64,000 nucleotides of DNA from Perognathus longimembris pacificus (GCF_023159225.1 NC_063171.1:10279886-10343885), one strand, 5' to 3'. Shown: positions 1 to 10,722, numbered from the stretch's first letter. Numbers and translations: made by a program. Notes: a model not told the origin generated them from the letters alone.

Positions 1-475
1 CTTTGGTTAAGATTATTCCTAGGTATTTTATGTGTTTTGAGGCTATTGCAAAAGGAGTTACTTTCCTGATTTCAGCCTTGGTCTTCGGGTCATTAGCATA
101 GAGAAAGGCCCTTGATTTCTGAAGGTTTATTTTATATCCTGCAACTTTGCCAAAGTTTTGGATCAGCTCTAGTAGCTTGGGGGTAGAGTCTATGAGGTTC
201 TTTAGGTATAGGATTATGTCATCTGCAAAGAGAGAAAGTTTAACTTCATCTTTTTCTATTTGGATCCCCTTTATATTTTCTTCTTGCCTAATTGCTCTGG
301 CTAGGAATTCTGGTACTATGTTGAAGCGAAGGGGAGAGAGTGGACATCCCTGTCTTGTTCCTGGCTTTAGTTTTTAATCATTTAGAGTTATGCTTGCTGT
401 TGGTTTGTCATAAACTGCCTTGATTATATTCAGGAATGTTCCCTGGAATCCCAGTTTAAGAAAAATTTTTAAGAT
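1..475 (-). mobile_element. LINE-1 ORF2 fragment (reverse transcriptase region)
   Basis: Read on the minus strand, this is the reverse-transcriptase part of LINE-1 ORF2. The F-A-D-D catalytic motif (YXDD class) falls at about 215-232, where the + strand reads gtcatctgcaaa. The flanking sequence has the usual antisense L1 look. The element runs off the left edge of the window and stops near 475 with no 3' end, so it is a truncated dead copy. The + strand ORF at 147-377 is a shadow of it. Confidence 0.85.
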
Positions 476-719
476 GTTACAATCTGTAACAGTAAAGCAA
501 TGAAGAATTTGATCTAACCAGAATATACAAGATCTTTAGGGGAAAACTAAAGGATAAAAACACAGATGATTATATAAGTAAATGGCTTTAAGTCCAAGTT
601 AAACTAGATACACCTAAATCCAACACAATCTCATTTAAACTTCCAGTTTTCTTTTAGGCAACATACATAAACTTATTCCAAAATCTTGTGTACAAAAGTT
701 GTCAACAATAAAATTTTCC
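476..719. other. unassigned AT-rich intergenic DNA
   Basis: No coding signature, RNA gene or clear repeat is seen between the L1 fragment and the next SINE. Confidence 0.5.
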
Positions 720-908
720 TTGTACCAGTGGTTTACATCTGTAATCCTAGCTACCATTTCAAGCCTGCCCAGCCAGAAAAGCCCATGAAATTCTATTTCC
801 AATATAACCAAGAAAAGGCAGGGCAGGAGGCATAGCTCAAGCTGTAGAGTACCACTAACTAAACAAATAAGCCAAGAGAACATAAATCCTTGAGTTCAAC
901 CCTAGTAC
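720..908 (+). mobile_element. degenerate 7SL-Geo composite SINE
   Basis: The head resembles a 7SL-derived SINE ('tctgtaatcctagctac'). The tail has a Geo-like unit ('catagctcaagctgtagagtac', then 'gagttcaaccctagtacca'). The copy is heavily mutated. Its A-rich tail runs directly into the purine microsatellite that follows, a common origin for such repeats. Confidence 0.6.
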
Positions 909-909
909 C

Positions 910-1049
910 AGAAAAAAAGGAAAGAAGAAAGAAGGAAGGAAGGAAAGGAAGGAAAGAGGGAGGGAGGGAGAGGAGGGAAAGAGAGAGGGAGGGAGGGAAG
1001 GAAGGAAGGAAGGAAGGAAGGAAGGAAGGAAGGAAGGAAGGAAGGAAGA
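910..1049 (+). repeat. (GGAA)n / GGGA polypurine microsatellite
   Basis: About 140 bases of pure purine on the + strand: an irregular GAAA/GGGA part, then a clean (GGAA)n run at about 996-1048. The long serine/proline/leucine- and lysine/glycine/arginine-type ORFs across it are artefacts. It is probably the expanded tail of the SINE just upstream. Confidence 0.95.
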
Positions 1050-1207
1050 CAACGAATCTCTTTCATCTATTAGTATAGTCACATGAGTATGGAAGGAATA
1101 TAGAAGCTCATGACCTCTCCGTCATTGCTGTGGGGATTTATAGTAGAGGTGTTATTTGAAGACTAATTAACCAGTTTAGATATAGCCTAGCATTTCTGTG
1201 GTATGGG

Positions 1208-1250
<43 letters not shown>
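1208..1250 (+). repeat. (GT)n microsatellite
   Basis: An uninterrupted GT dinucleotide run of about 20 units. Confidence 0.95.
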
Positions 1251-1251
<1 letters not shown>

Positions 1252-1780
1252 TTCCAACAACAACAAAACCAACAAAAACATATCCCAAAGCCTGTGATGT
1301 GTGCAGGAAGATATTTATTGTGGCATCATTTGGAATCGCAGGGTAGAGAGGATAGCTGGAGATTTGGGAGACCCACTGGAGGCATGCCTGGTCAAAATGT
1401 GGTGGAGGCATCTAGCCTGAAGCACTTTGCAGCCATGGAAGTATTAGATCTACATAGAGCAGCTCTTCTGAGTCTTTAGGATTATGCTAAGTGAAAGCAA
1501 GAAGCAAAACTAAACATTATACCCACTACTGTTTGACTTATGCAAATAAAAAATGTAGGCTTACCACTAATACTCATTTAGCTACAACTCATATATGCCA
1601 AAGGCTAGACATTGAACATCTAGGAGGCCTGCAAGGAGGGAGATTGAGAAGCTGATCATGTTCCTGCAAAGAGGCAAATCTTGCTTTTTGGCTAAATCCT
1701 CATTTGAAGAGACTCCTCTAAAGTGCTGGTAATTTAAATTAATAATCCTTTCTCAAAGGGCAATTTGTCATTATATGTCA
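1251..1780. other. unassigned intergenic DNA
   Basis: No coding signature, RNA gene or recognised repeat. Short ORFs here have no family resemblance. Confidence 0.5.
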
Positions 1781-1794
1781 AGAATATTAAAGAG

Positions 1795-2026
1795 GGGCTG
1801 GGGATATGGCCTAGTGGCAAGAGTGCCTGCCTCGTATACATGAGGCCCTGGGTTCGATTCCCCAGCACCACATATACAGAAAAAGGCCAGAAGTGGTGCT
1901 GTGGCTCAGGTGGCAGAGTGCTAGCCTTGAGCAAAAAGAAGCCAGGGACAGTGCTCAGGCCCTGAGTCCAAGGCCCAGGACTGGCCAAAAAAAAAAAAAA
2001 AAAAAAAAAGAATGAAAAAAAAAAAA
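1795..2026 (+). mobile_element. IDL-Geo dimeric SINE, full length, with target duplication
   Basis: Both halves are present. The left, tRNA-like half has a box A-like 'tggcctagtggcaagag' and a box B-like 'ggttcgattcc'. The right half runs from 'aagtggtgctgtggctc' to 'aggactggcc' and ends in two A-rich runs. An exact 14-bp target-site duplication (AGAATATTAAAGAG at 1781-1794 and 2027-2040) flanks it, marking a fairly recent L1-mediated insertion. Confidence 0.93.
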
Positions 2027-2040
2027 AGAATATTAAAGAG

Positions 2041-2654
2041 ACAGTTACACAAACTCTCTTACTCTGCAATTCCTCTTCCAGAAATTTATTTTAAGTGGAT
2101 TGTTGGGTAAGAGAATCGAGTATGTCTACCATTTACAAGAAAAATAAAAACAAACTAATTGCCAACAGCAGGTGAAAAAGTTCAGTTATTTTAAAATATC
2201 CATGACAAAGAGACACATGTTCAAACAATAACTGGTGCACAGGAAAATGCTCATATAGGAGAAAAGTACAGTATTTCATTTATTAATAAGTATTTTGTTT
2301 CTCTATATAGCCAAACTTATTCAAATAAATTCATGCAAACACATGAAAAATACAGGCAGAAAATCTGTAAGGTGTTAATTCTAGTTATCTGAATAATAGT
2401 GTTATAGTGTACTTCTGAGAATTCCTTCTTTATTTCTCCTCTATGCATTTCTATATTGTCTAAGGTCCACAAACTGTGTGTTTGAGCTATAATTAGAAAA
2501 TACATATTGATTTAGAGGTATAGGGACATTGTGACCTGCAATGAGTGAGTAATCTGAGAAGGAAAGATGTGACATTTGTCTAAAAAATGCTACCTAAGGA
2601 TGACAAGGCATTGCTGTGGACATTTGTATTTGCTGTTTGTTAGAAGGCATGTCT
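2041..2654. other. unassigned AT-rich intergenic DNA
   Basis: No gene or clear repeat recognised. Confidence 0.5.
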
Positions 2655-2770
2655 TTAAGGGGTGACATTGCCCAAAAAGAAATGAACTCTTTGCCTGACT
2701 CATATAACTGTAACCCCTCTGTACATTACCTGAATAATAACACTAATGATATATTTTAATGATTTTTAAA
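2655..2770 (+). mobile_element. probable LINE-1 3' end fragment
   Basis: The sequence 'gacattgcccaaaaagaaatg', then 'ataactgtaacccctctgtaca' and an A-rich end, recurs in this window (36083-36190, 52370-52475, and inverted at 47650-47890). These look like old L1 3' ends. The assignment rests on that recurrence and the poly(A)-like end. Confidence 0.5.
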
Positions 2771-3143
2771 AAGAAGGCTTACCTTTACAAAATACATAGA
2801 GGGAAAGGTGGAGGCAGGATTCCATCACTGCTACTAGATGGTTTTGAGGGCTATGCAATGCAAGCAAAACAAACCAGTGATAGTCTGTTCTGTATTTGTT
2901 CTACTTCAAAACTTATTCACACACAAGAAATGTATGAAGAAAATAGCCAGCCTTGCTCAAGAACAGAATTTCTTTATAGAACCACAATTGTCATAGAAAG
3001 GGAATTTCTAAATAGTTCTGATCATTTCAAAATATCTGTATAGCAGTAATTCAGCAGTATTACTTCCAAATGCACCAGAGCATCTAAAGTGTTACTATAT
3101 TCTTTGAAGAGCCATTGAGGATGTGCTTATAAAGTTGAAATAA
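2771..3143. other. unassigned intergenic DNA
   Basis: It contains an open frame of 94 codons (2759-3043) with no recognisable domain. I treat that as chance. No other feature is seen. Confidence 0.45.
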
Positions 3144-3343
3144 TGGGCTGGGAAGGTGGCTGAGTGGTAGAGTGCTTGCCTAGCATGCATGAAGCCCTGG
3201 GTTTGATTCTTCAGTACCATATAAACAAAAAGAACCAGAAATGGCACTGTGGCTCAAGTGGTATAGTGCTAGCCTTGAGCAAAAAAAAGTGCATGGACAG
3301 TGCCAAGGCTGTGAGCTCAACTCCCAGGACTGGCAAAAAACAA
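3144..3343 (+). mobile_element. IDL-Geo SINE, older copy
   Basis: Both monomers are recognisable but diverged from the window consensus ('gggctgggaaggtggctgag' at the start). It ends in a short A-rich tail. Confidence 0.88.
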
Positions 3344-3445
3344 AAGATGAAATGAGCCAGGTACAATGGCTCAAGCTTATAATTCTAGATCGTTGGGAGA
3401 CATATGTGGGCCAATCCAGGCATAAAAGTTTCCAAGATTCCATCT

Positions 3446-3650
3446 TTTTTTTTTGTTTTGGCCAGTCCTGGGGCTTGAACTCAGGGCCTGAGCACTGTCC
3501 CTGGCTTCTTTTTGCTTAAGTCTAGCACTCTACCACTTGAGCCACAGCACTACTTCTGGCCTTTTCTATATATGTGCTACTACGGAATTGAACCCAGGGC
3601 TTCATGTATACGAGGCAAGCACTCAACCACTAGGCCATATTCCCAGCCCA
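3446..3650 (-). mobile_element. IDL-Geo SINE with target duplication
   Basis: Minus-strand copy: poly(T) and 'ggccagtcctggggcttgaa' at the left end, box B-like sequence and 'ccatattcccagccc' at the right end. The flanks repeat CAAGATTCCATCTT (about 3433-3446 and 3651-3664), a target-site duplication. Confidence 0.9.
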
Positions 3651-3796
3651 CAAGATTCCATCTTAACCAGTGCCTGGGCTTGGTGGTTGGTTCCTATCAT
3701 TCCAACAACATAGCAGAGGAGGATAAGCATAAGAGGATCATAGTCAAGGTCAGCCTGGACATAAAGACCCTATCCTAAAAAAATAATGGAGTCAAC

Positions 3797-4050
3797 CTTA
3801 ATGCCAGTGGCTCACACCTGTAATCCTACCTACTTGGGAGGCTGAACTCTGAGGATTGTAGTTCAAAAGCCAGCCAAGGCAGGAAAGTCCTTGAAATTCT
3901 CATCTCCAGTCAACTACCCAAACAAACCAACCAACAAACAAAAAAAACAGAAGTGGCACTGTGGCTCAAGTGGTGGTGCCAGCCTTGAGCAAAAGAAGCA
4001 CAGGGACAGTGCTTAAGCCCTGTGTTCAAGCCCCAGACTGGGACCACAGA
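3797..4050 (+). mobile_element. 7SL-Geo composite SINE
   Basis: The left part resembles 7SL-derived SINEs ('ggctcacacctgtaatcc', 'ggaggctgaactctgagg'). The right part is the Geo unit also found as the right half of IDL-Geo ('aagtggcactgtggctcaag', 'tgttcaagcccca'). Confidence 0.85.
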
Positions 4051-4055
4051 ATAAA

Positions 4056-4071
4056 TAGATGATAGATAGAC

Positions 4072-4118
<47 letters not shown>
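4056..4118 (+). repeat. (GATA)n microsatellite
   Basis: About 14 GATA units with one CAGA interruption, adjoining the tail of the upstream SINE. Confidence 0.95.
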
Positions 4119-4190
4119 CTGGCAGAGTGGCTCAAGTGGTAGAGTGCCTACTTAGCAAGTGTGACAGTTCAAATCCCAGTACTACAAAGG
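4119..4190 (+). mobile_element. tRNA-like SINE fragment
   Basis: A box A-like 'tggctcaagtggtagagtgc' and box B-like 'agttcaaatccc' sit in tRNA-like spacing. A partial monomer. Confidence 0.6.
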
Positions 4191-4653
4191 TTTTTTAAAA
4201 ATAAAATTGTATAGAAATGAAGATAGTCATAATTGGACTATGCAAACCCAGAAATTCTATGCATTTCACAGATTTTATACTGTTTTATAGGAATTTTGAT
4301 ATGGAAAGCATAAATTCCAGCCTGATGGAGACAGGCACATTGTATGGCTAATCATTTAGTTTGCAGTAAACAGAAATGTCTCATCCTAAAGAAACCAGTT
4401 GATGATATATATACAAAATATACAAATCCTAAAAACATCTGAAAGGTAAGAAATTTAACATAGTGGCCATACCGGTAGACAAACATCCAACCAAGGACAA
4501 TGGACATCAGAAAGTTAGTAGTGTGCATCGCAGGTAGAAAAGAAAGATTCCAGAAGAGAAGGTAGGGGAAGAAGCATAAGGAAGCACAGTAGGGCATGGA
4601 TGTGAGAACAAGTTCACTATCCTTACTTGTCTTAGGTTAAAACTAAATAATCA
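4191..4653. other. unassigned intergenic DNA
   Basis: Nothing recognised. The 81-codon minus-strand ORF here lacks any family resemblance. Confidence 0.5.
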
Positions 4654-4838
4654 GGGGGCTGGAATATGGCCTAGTGGCAAGAGTGCTTGCCTCGTATACA
4701 TGAAGCCCTGGGTTCGATACCCCAGCACCACATATATAGAAAATGACCAGAAGTGGCGCTGTGGCTCAAGTGGCAGAGTGCTAGCCTTGAGCAAAAAGAA
4801 GCCAGGGACAGTGCTCAAGCCCAGGACTGGCAAATAAC
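4654..4838 (+). mobile_element. IDL-Geo SINE
   Basis: Both monomers are present. The right monomer is shortened near its end ('gtgctcaagcccaggactgg'). Confidence 0.9.
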
Positions 4839-4872
4839 AAAACTAAACTAAACTAAATAATCAGAAATGAGT

Positions 4873-5093
4873 AGAGGCCAGGTAATCCTAGCCTGTAATC
4901 CTAGCTACTCAGGAGGCTGAGATCTGAGAATCACTGTTAAAAGCCATCCCAAACAAGAAAGACTTTATGACTTTTATCTCCAATTAACCACCAGGAAACC
5001 AGAAATGGTGCTGTGGTAGAGCACTAGCCTTGAATGAAAGAGCTCAGGAGCAATGACCAGGCTCTGAATTCAAGCGCCATAACTGACAACAAC
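4873..5093 (+). mobile_element. 7SL-Geo composite SINE, degenerate
   Basis: 7SL-like head ('cctgtaatcctagctactc', 'aggaggctgagatctgag') followed by a decayed Geo-like half. Confidence 0.8.
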
Positions 5094-5104
5094 AACAAAA
5101 TAAG

Positions 5105-5335
5105 TAGAGTATTTTAGAGCACTGATGGTTCATGCTTGTAATCTTAGCTACTCTACAGGAGAAGATCTGGATAAAGTTTGAAGCCATCCCAAGCAGTAGT
5201 CCATGAGACTTCATCTCCAAAATAACCCAAAAAAGATCACTTAGATATGTGGCTCAAGTAGTAGAGTGCTAGCTGAACAAGCTAGCCGAGCATGAGTTCA
5301 AAGTCCATGAGTTCAAATTCTAGTACTGAACCCCC
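5105..5335 (+). mobile_element. 7SL-Geo composite SINE, degenerate
   Basis: A second, older copy directly after the previous one: 'tggttcatgcttgtaatctta' in the head, 'tgtggctcaagtagtagag' in the tail half. Confidence 0.7.
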
Positions 5336-5359
5336 CAAAATCAATAGAATAGAAATGAA

Positions 5360-5475
5360 ATATATGTGTGTATACATAGATATAGGTAGATATGTATAGG
5401 TATACATAGATATACAAATAAATCTATATGCATATAAATAGTTGGATATATATCAATATAGACATATAGATACCT
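5360..5475 (+). repeat. AT-rich simple repeat (TATACATAGATA-like)
   Basis: Irregular iterations of tatacata / gatata. It may derive from the preceding SINE tail. Bases 5476-5719 show nothing further. Confidence 0.7.
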
Positions 5476-5724
5476 GTATGAGATAGGAGACAATGATTTC
5501 TGAAAGCCTATATTTTTAGTAAAATCATTACATTTTTATTTGTTCAAACTAGTCAAGCAGAGCAATAGTGAGCTATATCATAACTTAGTAAAAACATTTG
5601 AAAGCGGAATAAAATGTTTCTCAAACAAATTCCTTTCAATATGGGGAGTGGTTTCATAAGGAAACTGCTTTTTGTATAAAAAAAAAAGTGAGAGGAATGT
5701 TGTTGGAGGTTCAGAGGTTAGGAC

Positions 5725-5994
5725 TGTTAGGATTTCCCCTGCCTCAGGTCCTCAGCTCCTCCCACTAGCCCCCAGATCTACCCATACCTAATGGGCCACT
5801 CCTACTCACTATTAAGACCTACCCACTTCCCCTTTAGCCCCAGAGAGAAGCTGCCACCTGGATAAGGTGCAGATGCCATGTTGCTCCCTCTCCCATGGGA
5901 GATATGGCCCCACTAATAAACCTCCTTATGAACCTTCTTCTGTCTGTGACGATCTCTGCACCATCCCCTGGGATGGCTGGAACATATCCTTTCA
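5725..5994 (+). repeat. 5' LTR of the outer provirus
   Basis: 270 bp, TGTTAGG to TTTCA. A polyadenylation signal AATAAA lies at 5915-5920, about 80 bp before the LTR end. The partner LTR is at 18358-18630. Confidence 0.88.
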
Positions 5995-5995
5995 T

Positions 5996-6013
5996 TGGTG
6001 TCGAAACCCAGGA
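5996..6013 (+). other. primer binding site, tRNA-Phe-like
   Basis: TGGTGTCGAAACCCAGGA begins one base after the LTR. The tRNA-Phe 3' end predicts TGGTGCCGAAACCCGGGA, so there are two mismatches. Phe priming is typical of IAP-like class II elements. Confidence 0.75.
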
Positions 6014-6623
6014 TAGGTTTCCCGGTGGATTTGCTCCCCCATTTTTGGGCGTTCCAAGCTGCGCCTGGGACCTATTCTGCTGTCCTCAGCCCACCTAGAG
6101 GACCATTGAAGTAACTTTCTCCTGACGGAGCGCTCTACTTCCATCCACCACAACGACGGATTTGAACCTCCAACCAGGGTGAGTGACCATTAGCCAGGGC
6201 TTGGATCCAATTTTCCGTAAGGCCACAGGGCCGCCGTACTAACTGAAATCTTGGTGCCAAATTCCAAGCTCCACTCCCAGGGAAGGCCACTGGGCTGTCA
6301 ACCTTAAGTCACCAGACTAGGTCAAAGGAATCAGCAATTGCGGGTGATGGCTCCAATTAGCTGTTTATTCCCTCACAGTCAATTCCATTTTGGGGTCAAC
6401 TGAACAGAGCCCCACTGGGACGCTGGTGGGTATCTCTAGTTCAGCTCTGCTGGTCACTCAAGGGTGGGGGACAGTTGAAAGCTGCTCAAGTTTGAGCCCA
6501 ATCTTAAGCCTCATGCAGTCAAATTTGACCCCAAATTTGGAACTCCATGTGGCCCCTTCATGGAACACTGGATCCCTGACATTTTATAGGACTTACATAA
6601 CTTTTGTGAGCACTCAGGCAGAT

Positions 6624-6671
<48 letters not shown>

Positions 6672-7322
6672 GCCTCTCTGAACTCTGCCTGCTTGCCTTT
6701 CTGCCTATGATACAGGATGGGCTGGTACTAGCTTCCAAAGGTATCAATATTTGTTTACCATCTGCTTTGAAAGACACAAAGGAAGGTTTTCTGTTCTTGT
6801 TATTGATGTTTGTTAAGCTTGAAGATTGTTAAATTCTGCTTGTTGGCTAAATCCTAAGTTTTCTCTATCATTGACCATGTGGTGGACAATAGAATTGGTT
6901 TTAACAAGCGCCATCTTGATTCCATCAAGGTTCCAAACACTCTTGAAGGTGGAATCCTTCCCTACCCTCCAGGTAATGGGTGTGCTGAATTACTAGAGAT
7001 AAGGCAGGGATGTGAAGACTCAAGCTCTCCTTAACTCTGCCCCCACCCTAAACTCTAACTGCCACCTTGCAATTCAAATACTTGAAGGTGAAAGTGTCTT
7101 GCTGTGACCCTTTTAAGACTCTGACCAGCTCTGCTGCCATTACCCCATGCCACGTGTCTGTGTTCTGTTCGTTTCCTGTTTTCTGCAGTCTGGACCCTCT
7201 CTAGTCATAGCATCTGACTTCAGCCCATTGGAGCTGAATTCCTTTCTTAAAATGTGGCTTCTCCATTTCCTCACCGTATAATCTGTGAAAATTTGTTTTC
7301 TGGAAAAGTTTGTTTTCTATCT
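6014..7322 (+). mobile_element. leader/internal part of the outer provirus, left piece
   Basis: Non-coding sequence after the primer site, up to the inner provirus. It contains a (CT)n run at about 6627-6668. No gag-like frame is visible, only short ORFs. Confidence 0.6.
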
Positions 7323-7825
7323 TGTTACAGGGTCGGGGGGGGGGAGGGTTTCCACATTGCCCCCAAGAGTCCACCACTCAGAGACAGTCTCAAGTAAAAG
7401 ATGGGTTTATTGGGGAAGGAAAAAGCAAACTTCCCTGCCAGGGATGCAGCACAGACTCAGGAGCTGAAACTACACCCCTGAAAAGTGGGCTGACCAGCCA
7501 GGGACATAGCACAGACTTGGGAGCTGCCACCATGCTCCCCCCTCCCCCCCCCAGCAGTCCTCAAATTGGGGTTTGTAAAGGTAAAAGCATAGCACAGATG
7601 TAGAGGCTTGACGCAGGGGATAGAGCCAGCAACATTAACAAGCAAGCATGGCACAAATGTAGGCGGTTGACACAGGGGGTAGAGCAAGGAACAAGTTAAT
7701 CGAGCCATTTATAGAAGCAGAATTTTGGGGTCAGATTGACCTAATAATCAAGATGGAGTCAGCTCTATTCCCCCCAACATTTCCTACCATGTTTGCCTAA
7801 TCAAGATGGAGTCAGATCTACAACA
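7323..7825 (-). repeat. 3' LTR of the inner provirus
   Basis: About 503 bp. On the minus strand it starts TGTTGTAGATC and ends CCTGTAACA. It has a TATA-like 'tctataaatgg' and an AATAAA (complement of 'tttatt' near 7407). It is longer than its partner because a segment of about 60 bp around 7437-7500 is duplicated ('gcacagactcaggagctg' and 'gcacagacttgggagctg'). Confidence 0.82.
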
Positions 7826-7841
7826 TCCCCCCTTTTCTTTC
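7826..7841 (-). other. polypurine tract of the inner provirus
   Basis: Complement of 'tccccccttttctttc', immediately upstream of the 3' LTR in the minus sense. This is the plus-strand primer position in retroviruses. Confidence 0.7.
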
Positions 7842-8004
7842 AGCCTAATCAATCCCTTGACATATTTTTGTTAACATTGAGGGGTGTGTACTGGATGTGT
7901 AGGACCAGTTTTATGGCTCCAATTCTTTGTACAAATAAAAGTTTAACACATGGTCCAATCCAGATTTCTGTACCACTAAATGCCTAAGGTTAGCCAGTGA
8001 TATC

Positions 8005-8180
8005 TGTGAGGTCCACCCCTAGGAGGGCTCCATGCAGGTGCTCTCACCTGTTTAAATCTCCATCCAGTTACCTAGGTGACTGGCACACCTGGAGGCAGTT
8101 GCCTCCCTCCCTTCTGAGGTCACACCCTAATCCATCTGGACATATCCTAATTCACTTGGACACACCTTCCACCTGCCATC
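8005..8180 (+). mobile_element. LTR U3 fragment related to the young provirus LTR
   Basis: It begins TGTGAGGTCC and continues with stretches such as 'ccagttacctaggtgact', 'cctggaggcagttgcctcc' and 'cctaatccatctggaca'. These align with the U3 of the LTRs at 24904-25216 and 27142-27456 read in their sense direction. It sits in + orientation inside the minus-oriented provirus and lacks R and U5, so it is a truncated insertion or a recombination product. Confidence 0.6.
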
Positions 8181-9239
8181 CTCTGGGAATGACACTCTAG
8201 CCTGCCACACATGCTTTATCCAATTTTCTTAACAGAGCTAGTCAACTCCAGTCAACCCAGGAATGGGGAAGGTTACCACAGAAATAATGTCTCCCCCAAA
8301 ATCTTAGTTTCAGCAGATCCAAAGCGGCCTTCCAGCAGGAATCAGCTGCATGTGATGGAGTCCCATCTGCTTTTACCACAGTAGAGGTGCTCAGGGTGAA
8401 GATGTAGTTTCTTCCAGATGACTCTCAGGCCATCCTTCATCTCAACCCAAATGGAATGGGCAGAGGCAGTGGCTCTCAGTGGCTCCAATAGAATGTCACC
8501 TTCTGCTGGGTTGCCTGCAACTTTCTGTATAAACTGGTTAAAGAACCATCTCTCACAAGTGCAAGTCTCCACTCTTATACACTTGTTACCACTGTTTTCC
8601 ATGCCTCTAAGTTATCCAGCCTCATCTTCTCAAAAATGACTCTGGTACCGTGATCTTAGAGGGCGAAGAGCTGATGGGCGAAGATCATCCATCTTCTGTA
8701 ACTTCTTCAGGCTGACTCAGGACTCTGACCCTTCCTAGCCAGGAACCTAAAACTTTACTTAGCCTACTTTCCCAAGGGGTTGCCAGTATCAGATATCAAT
8801 TGGGAGCTTTACTCCAGACTGGAAATTACATAGAACAGTTAATTTTTAACAACTGCACAGACCTCTTCTTGGGCTACAACATTGTAGTCTTTTAGCACTC
8901 ATTTACAGAAGCATTTTCCTGACTGGCTGGGGAAACTGATCTCTGATGGCCTAACAATGCCTAAGTTACCTTTGCATCCCTTAGACAGATCTCAGTAAAA
9001 GACACAAACTCAGGTCTACAAGCTTCCTTTCAGGAACAGATATGCCAGCTCAAAATTCACTTAGGCTTTGAACAGATGCAAGGGCTTGGGATTTTAAACT
9101 ATACCCCCATTTGACAAACTTAGCTTTACTACCCACTATCATAGATGACTGGCAAGTTCTTGCCCAATTACTTTGTAGACAGACATGGGCATTAGAAAGG
9201 CATGCTTACAAACTATTCTTGTAGGACCTCTTGGCTCTT

Positions 9240-9625
9240 GATTAACTTTTGAAAAGCCAAACATGAGTGACTCTAAGATCTGACACCATCTCTGCCATCC
9301 CAGCAGTGGCTTACTGCCTCTGGATGCTCCATCACTTTTTGTCCCAGGAGTGACTTTTCCACTATTACCATCTCTGGACTTGAACTCAGGGCCTGAGTGC
9401 TGTCCCTTGAGCTATCCAGCTCAAGGATAGCACTCTTGACACTTTGAGCTCCACACAACTCACAGCTCTGTTCCCAGCACTCTGCTGGCTGATTAGAGAC
9501 AAAGACTCTCAAAGGGACCTTTCCCTGCCAATACTAGCTTCAAACTGCAGATTTCAGATCAATGAGTCTTACAAAAGGCCACTTTACTCCAATTCAAAGC
9601 AACAACGTGGTTCACACAGAAGTAG
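9240..9625 (-). mobile_element. shared internal block (copy in the inner provirus), with SINE-derived part
   Basis: On the minus strand this aligns with 25480-26045 (minus) and 16905-17660 (plus). Shared landmarks are a 'gattaa..ttttgaaa' stretch near 9240-9255, the Geo-like 'acttgaactcagggcctgag' at about 9379, and 'cttcaaactgcag' near 9539. The central part (about 9358-9560) is a 5'-truncated 7SL-Geo SINE. It is the most diverged of the three copies. Confidence 0.65.
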
Positions 9626-10185
9626 TTTTTAAGCATGATCTTATCTGGAACTTAAGGGCCAAAGCTACATCTGATAAACTTGTAAGAATCATCTGTCCTC
9701 TTTGGCCTGTCTGCAATTTTTATAGAAAACCTTCAAGGCAAACTGGAGTAGCAATTAATCAATCATCTTGGTATTTTACAAAAGACATTTTTTTCCTTCA
9801 GAATTACTGCCTAAACATCTGAACTCAATTGAGGTTTTCCTTAATGCAAGAATTATAAAGACCAGAGTTACAAACACAAGAATACAGACTTAGCATCTTC
9901 GCTTTTTTAATACACCCAAATAGCAAAATAGCACAGAAATCAAGTTATATCAAATAAACTTTTAAACCATTTTGAAAAAACGTTTCCAATTCTTAGTACC
10001 TCTCAAGGGGCAGTTTTAGAAATACCAACCAAATCGTTCATTTTTACCATCACGTTTCCAGTGTTTATCTGAAAGCAAAAGACAGGATGAAGAAAGGCCT
10101 CCATTGGCCTGTCCTACAGAATGGGCATATACTCATCCCACTCCTTAGAGCTTGAGGAACTGCCTTGGTGCCATCTTACCCTCTT

Positions 10186-10306
10186 CCACGATGCATGGAC
10201 TCCCGCTATGGCCTGTCTCACCATGTGTGGACTCTCCACAGGGCCTGTACCACCATGAGTGGACTCACCACTAGGACCTGTGCCACCACGTGTGGACTAG
10301 CTAAGC
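10186..10306 (+). repeat. tandem repeat, about 33-bp unit, 4 copies
   Basis: Imperfect units start with caccatgtgtggactc and contain a GCCTGT(A/G)CC-like end. They lie within the interior of the inner provirus. Confidence 0.8.
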
Positions 10307-10689
10307 TACACCTTTGCCAGATCACCCCTCACTCCGGAGGATAGGCTCACAGGCCTCTCACAGGGGCAGGTTTTTCCTGTCCTTTCCTATTGATCTCTTA
10401 GAAACCCAAGCAGTTCTTTAACAGTGATAAACATTAATATCCAAATTTCTGACATTTAGTCCCAAATTTTAACAGTGGAAATAAATTTCAAGTTCCCAAT
10501 GCCTTTTGCTAAACCAGATAGCTTGATTGCAGAGCAAACATCTTAATTCATTAAGATAGTTGTTTTTCTTTAACAATGCAAGAATCCTTTTAGACTTTCA
10601 GTAATGCCCAAACTTGATGACCTTTTGAGTTTAAACTTAGACTCACCCATTTTTACATCATGCTGACAGTTTAATCTCGAACATATGGA

Positions 10690-10722
10690 CACACACACAC
10701 ACACACACACACATACACACTC
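10690..10722 (+). repeat. (CA)n microsatellite
   Basis: About 16 CA units with one T interruption. Confidence 0.95.

Noticed and set aside
855..1082. ORFs rich in Ser/Leu/Pro/Phe or Lys/Gly/Arg across the purine repeat
   Set aside because: Microsatellites have no stops in several frames. No conserved protein is involved. The same applies to 11404-11769, 45957-46287 and 46272-46580.
1795..1880. tRNA gene, suggested by box A- and box B-like sequences
   Set aside because: The left half of each IDL-Geo is tRNA-derived but lacks a proper cloverleaf and ends in the Geo unit and poly(A). It is a SINE.
1765..1965. Recurring ORFs with the same peptide in many places (e.g. 1765-1965, 14070-14388, 52960-53157)
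   Set aside because: They are translations of IDL-Geo SINE copies, not genes.
10186..10306. CRISPR-like array
   Set aside because: The repeats are contiguous and imperfect with no unique spacers, in a mammalian genome. An ordinary tandem repeat.
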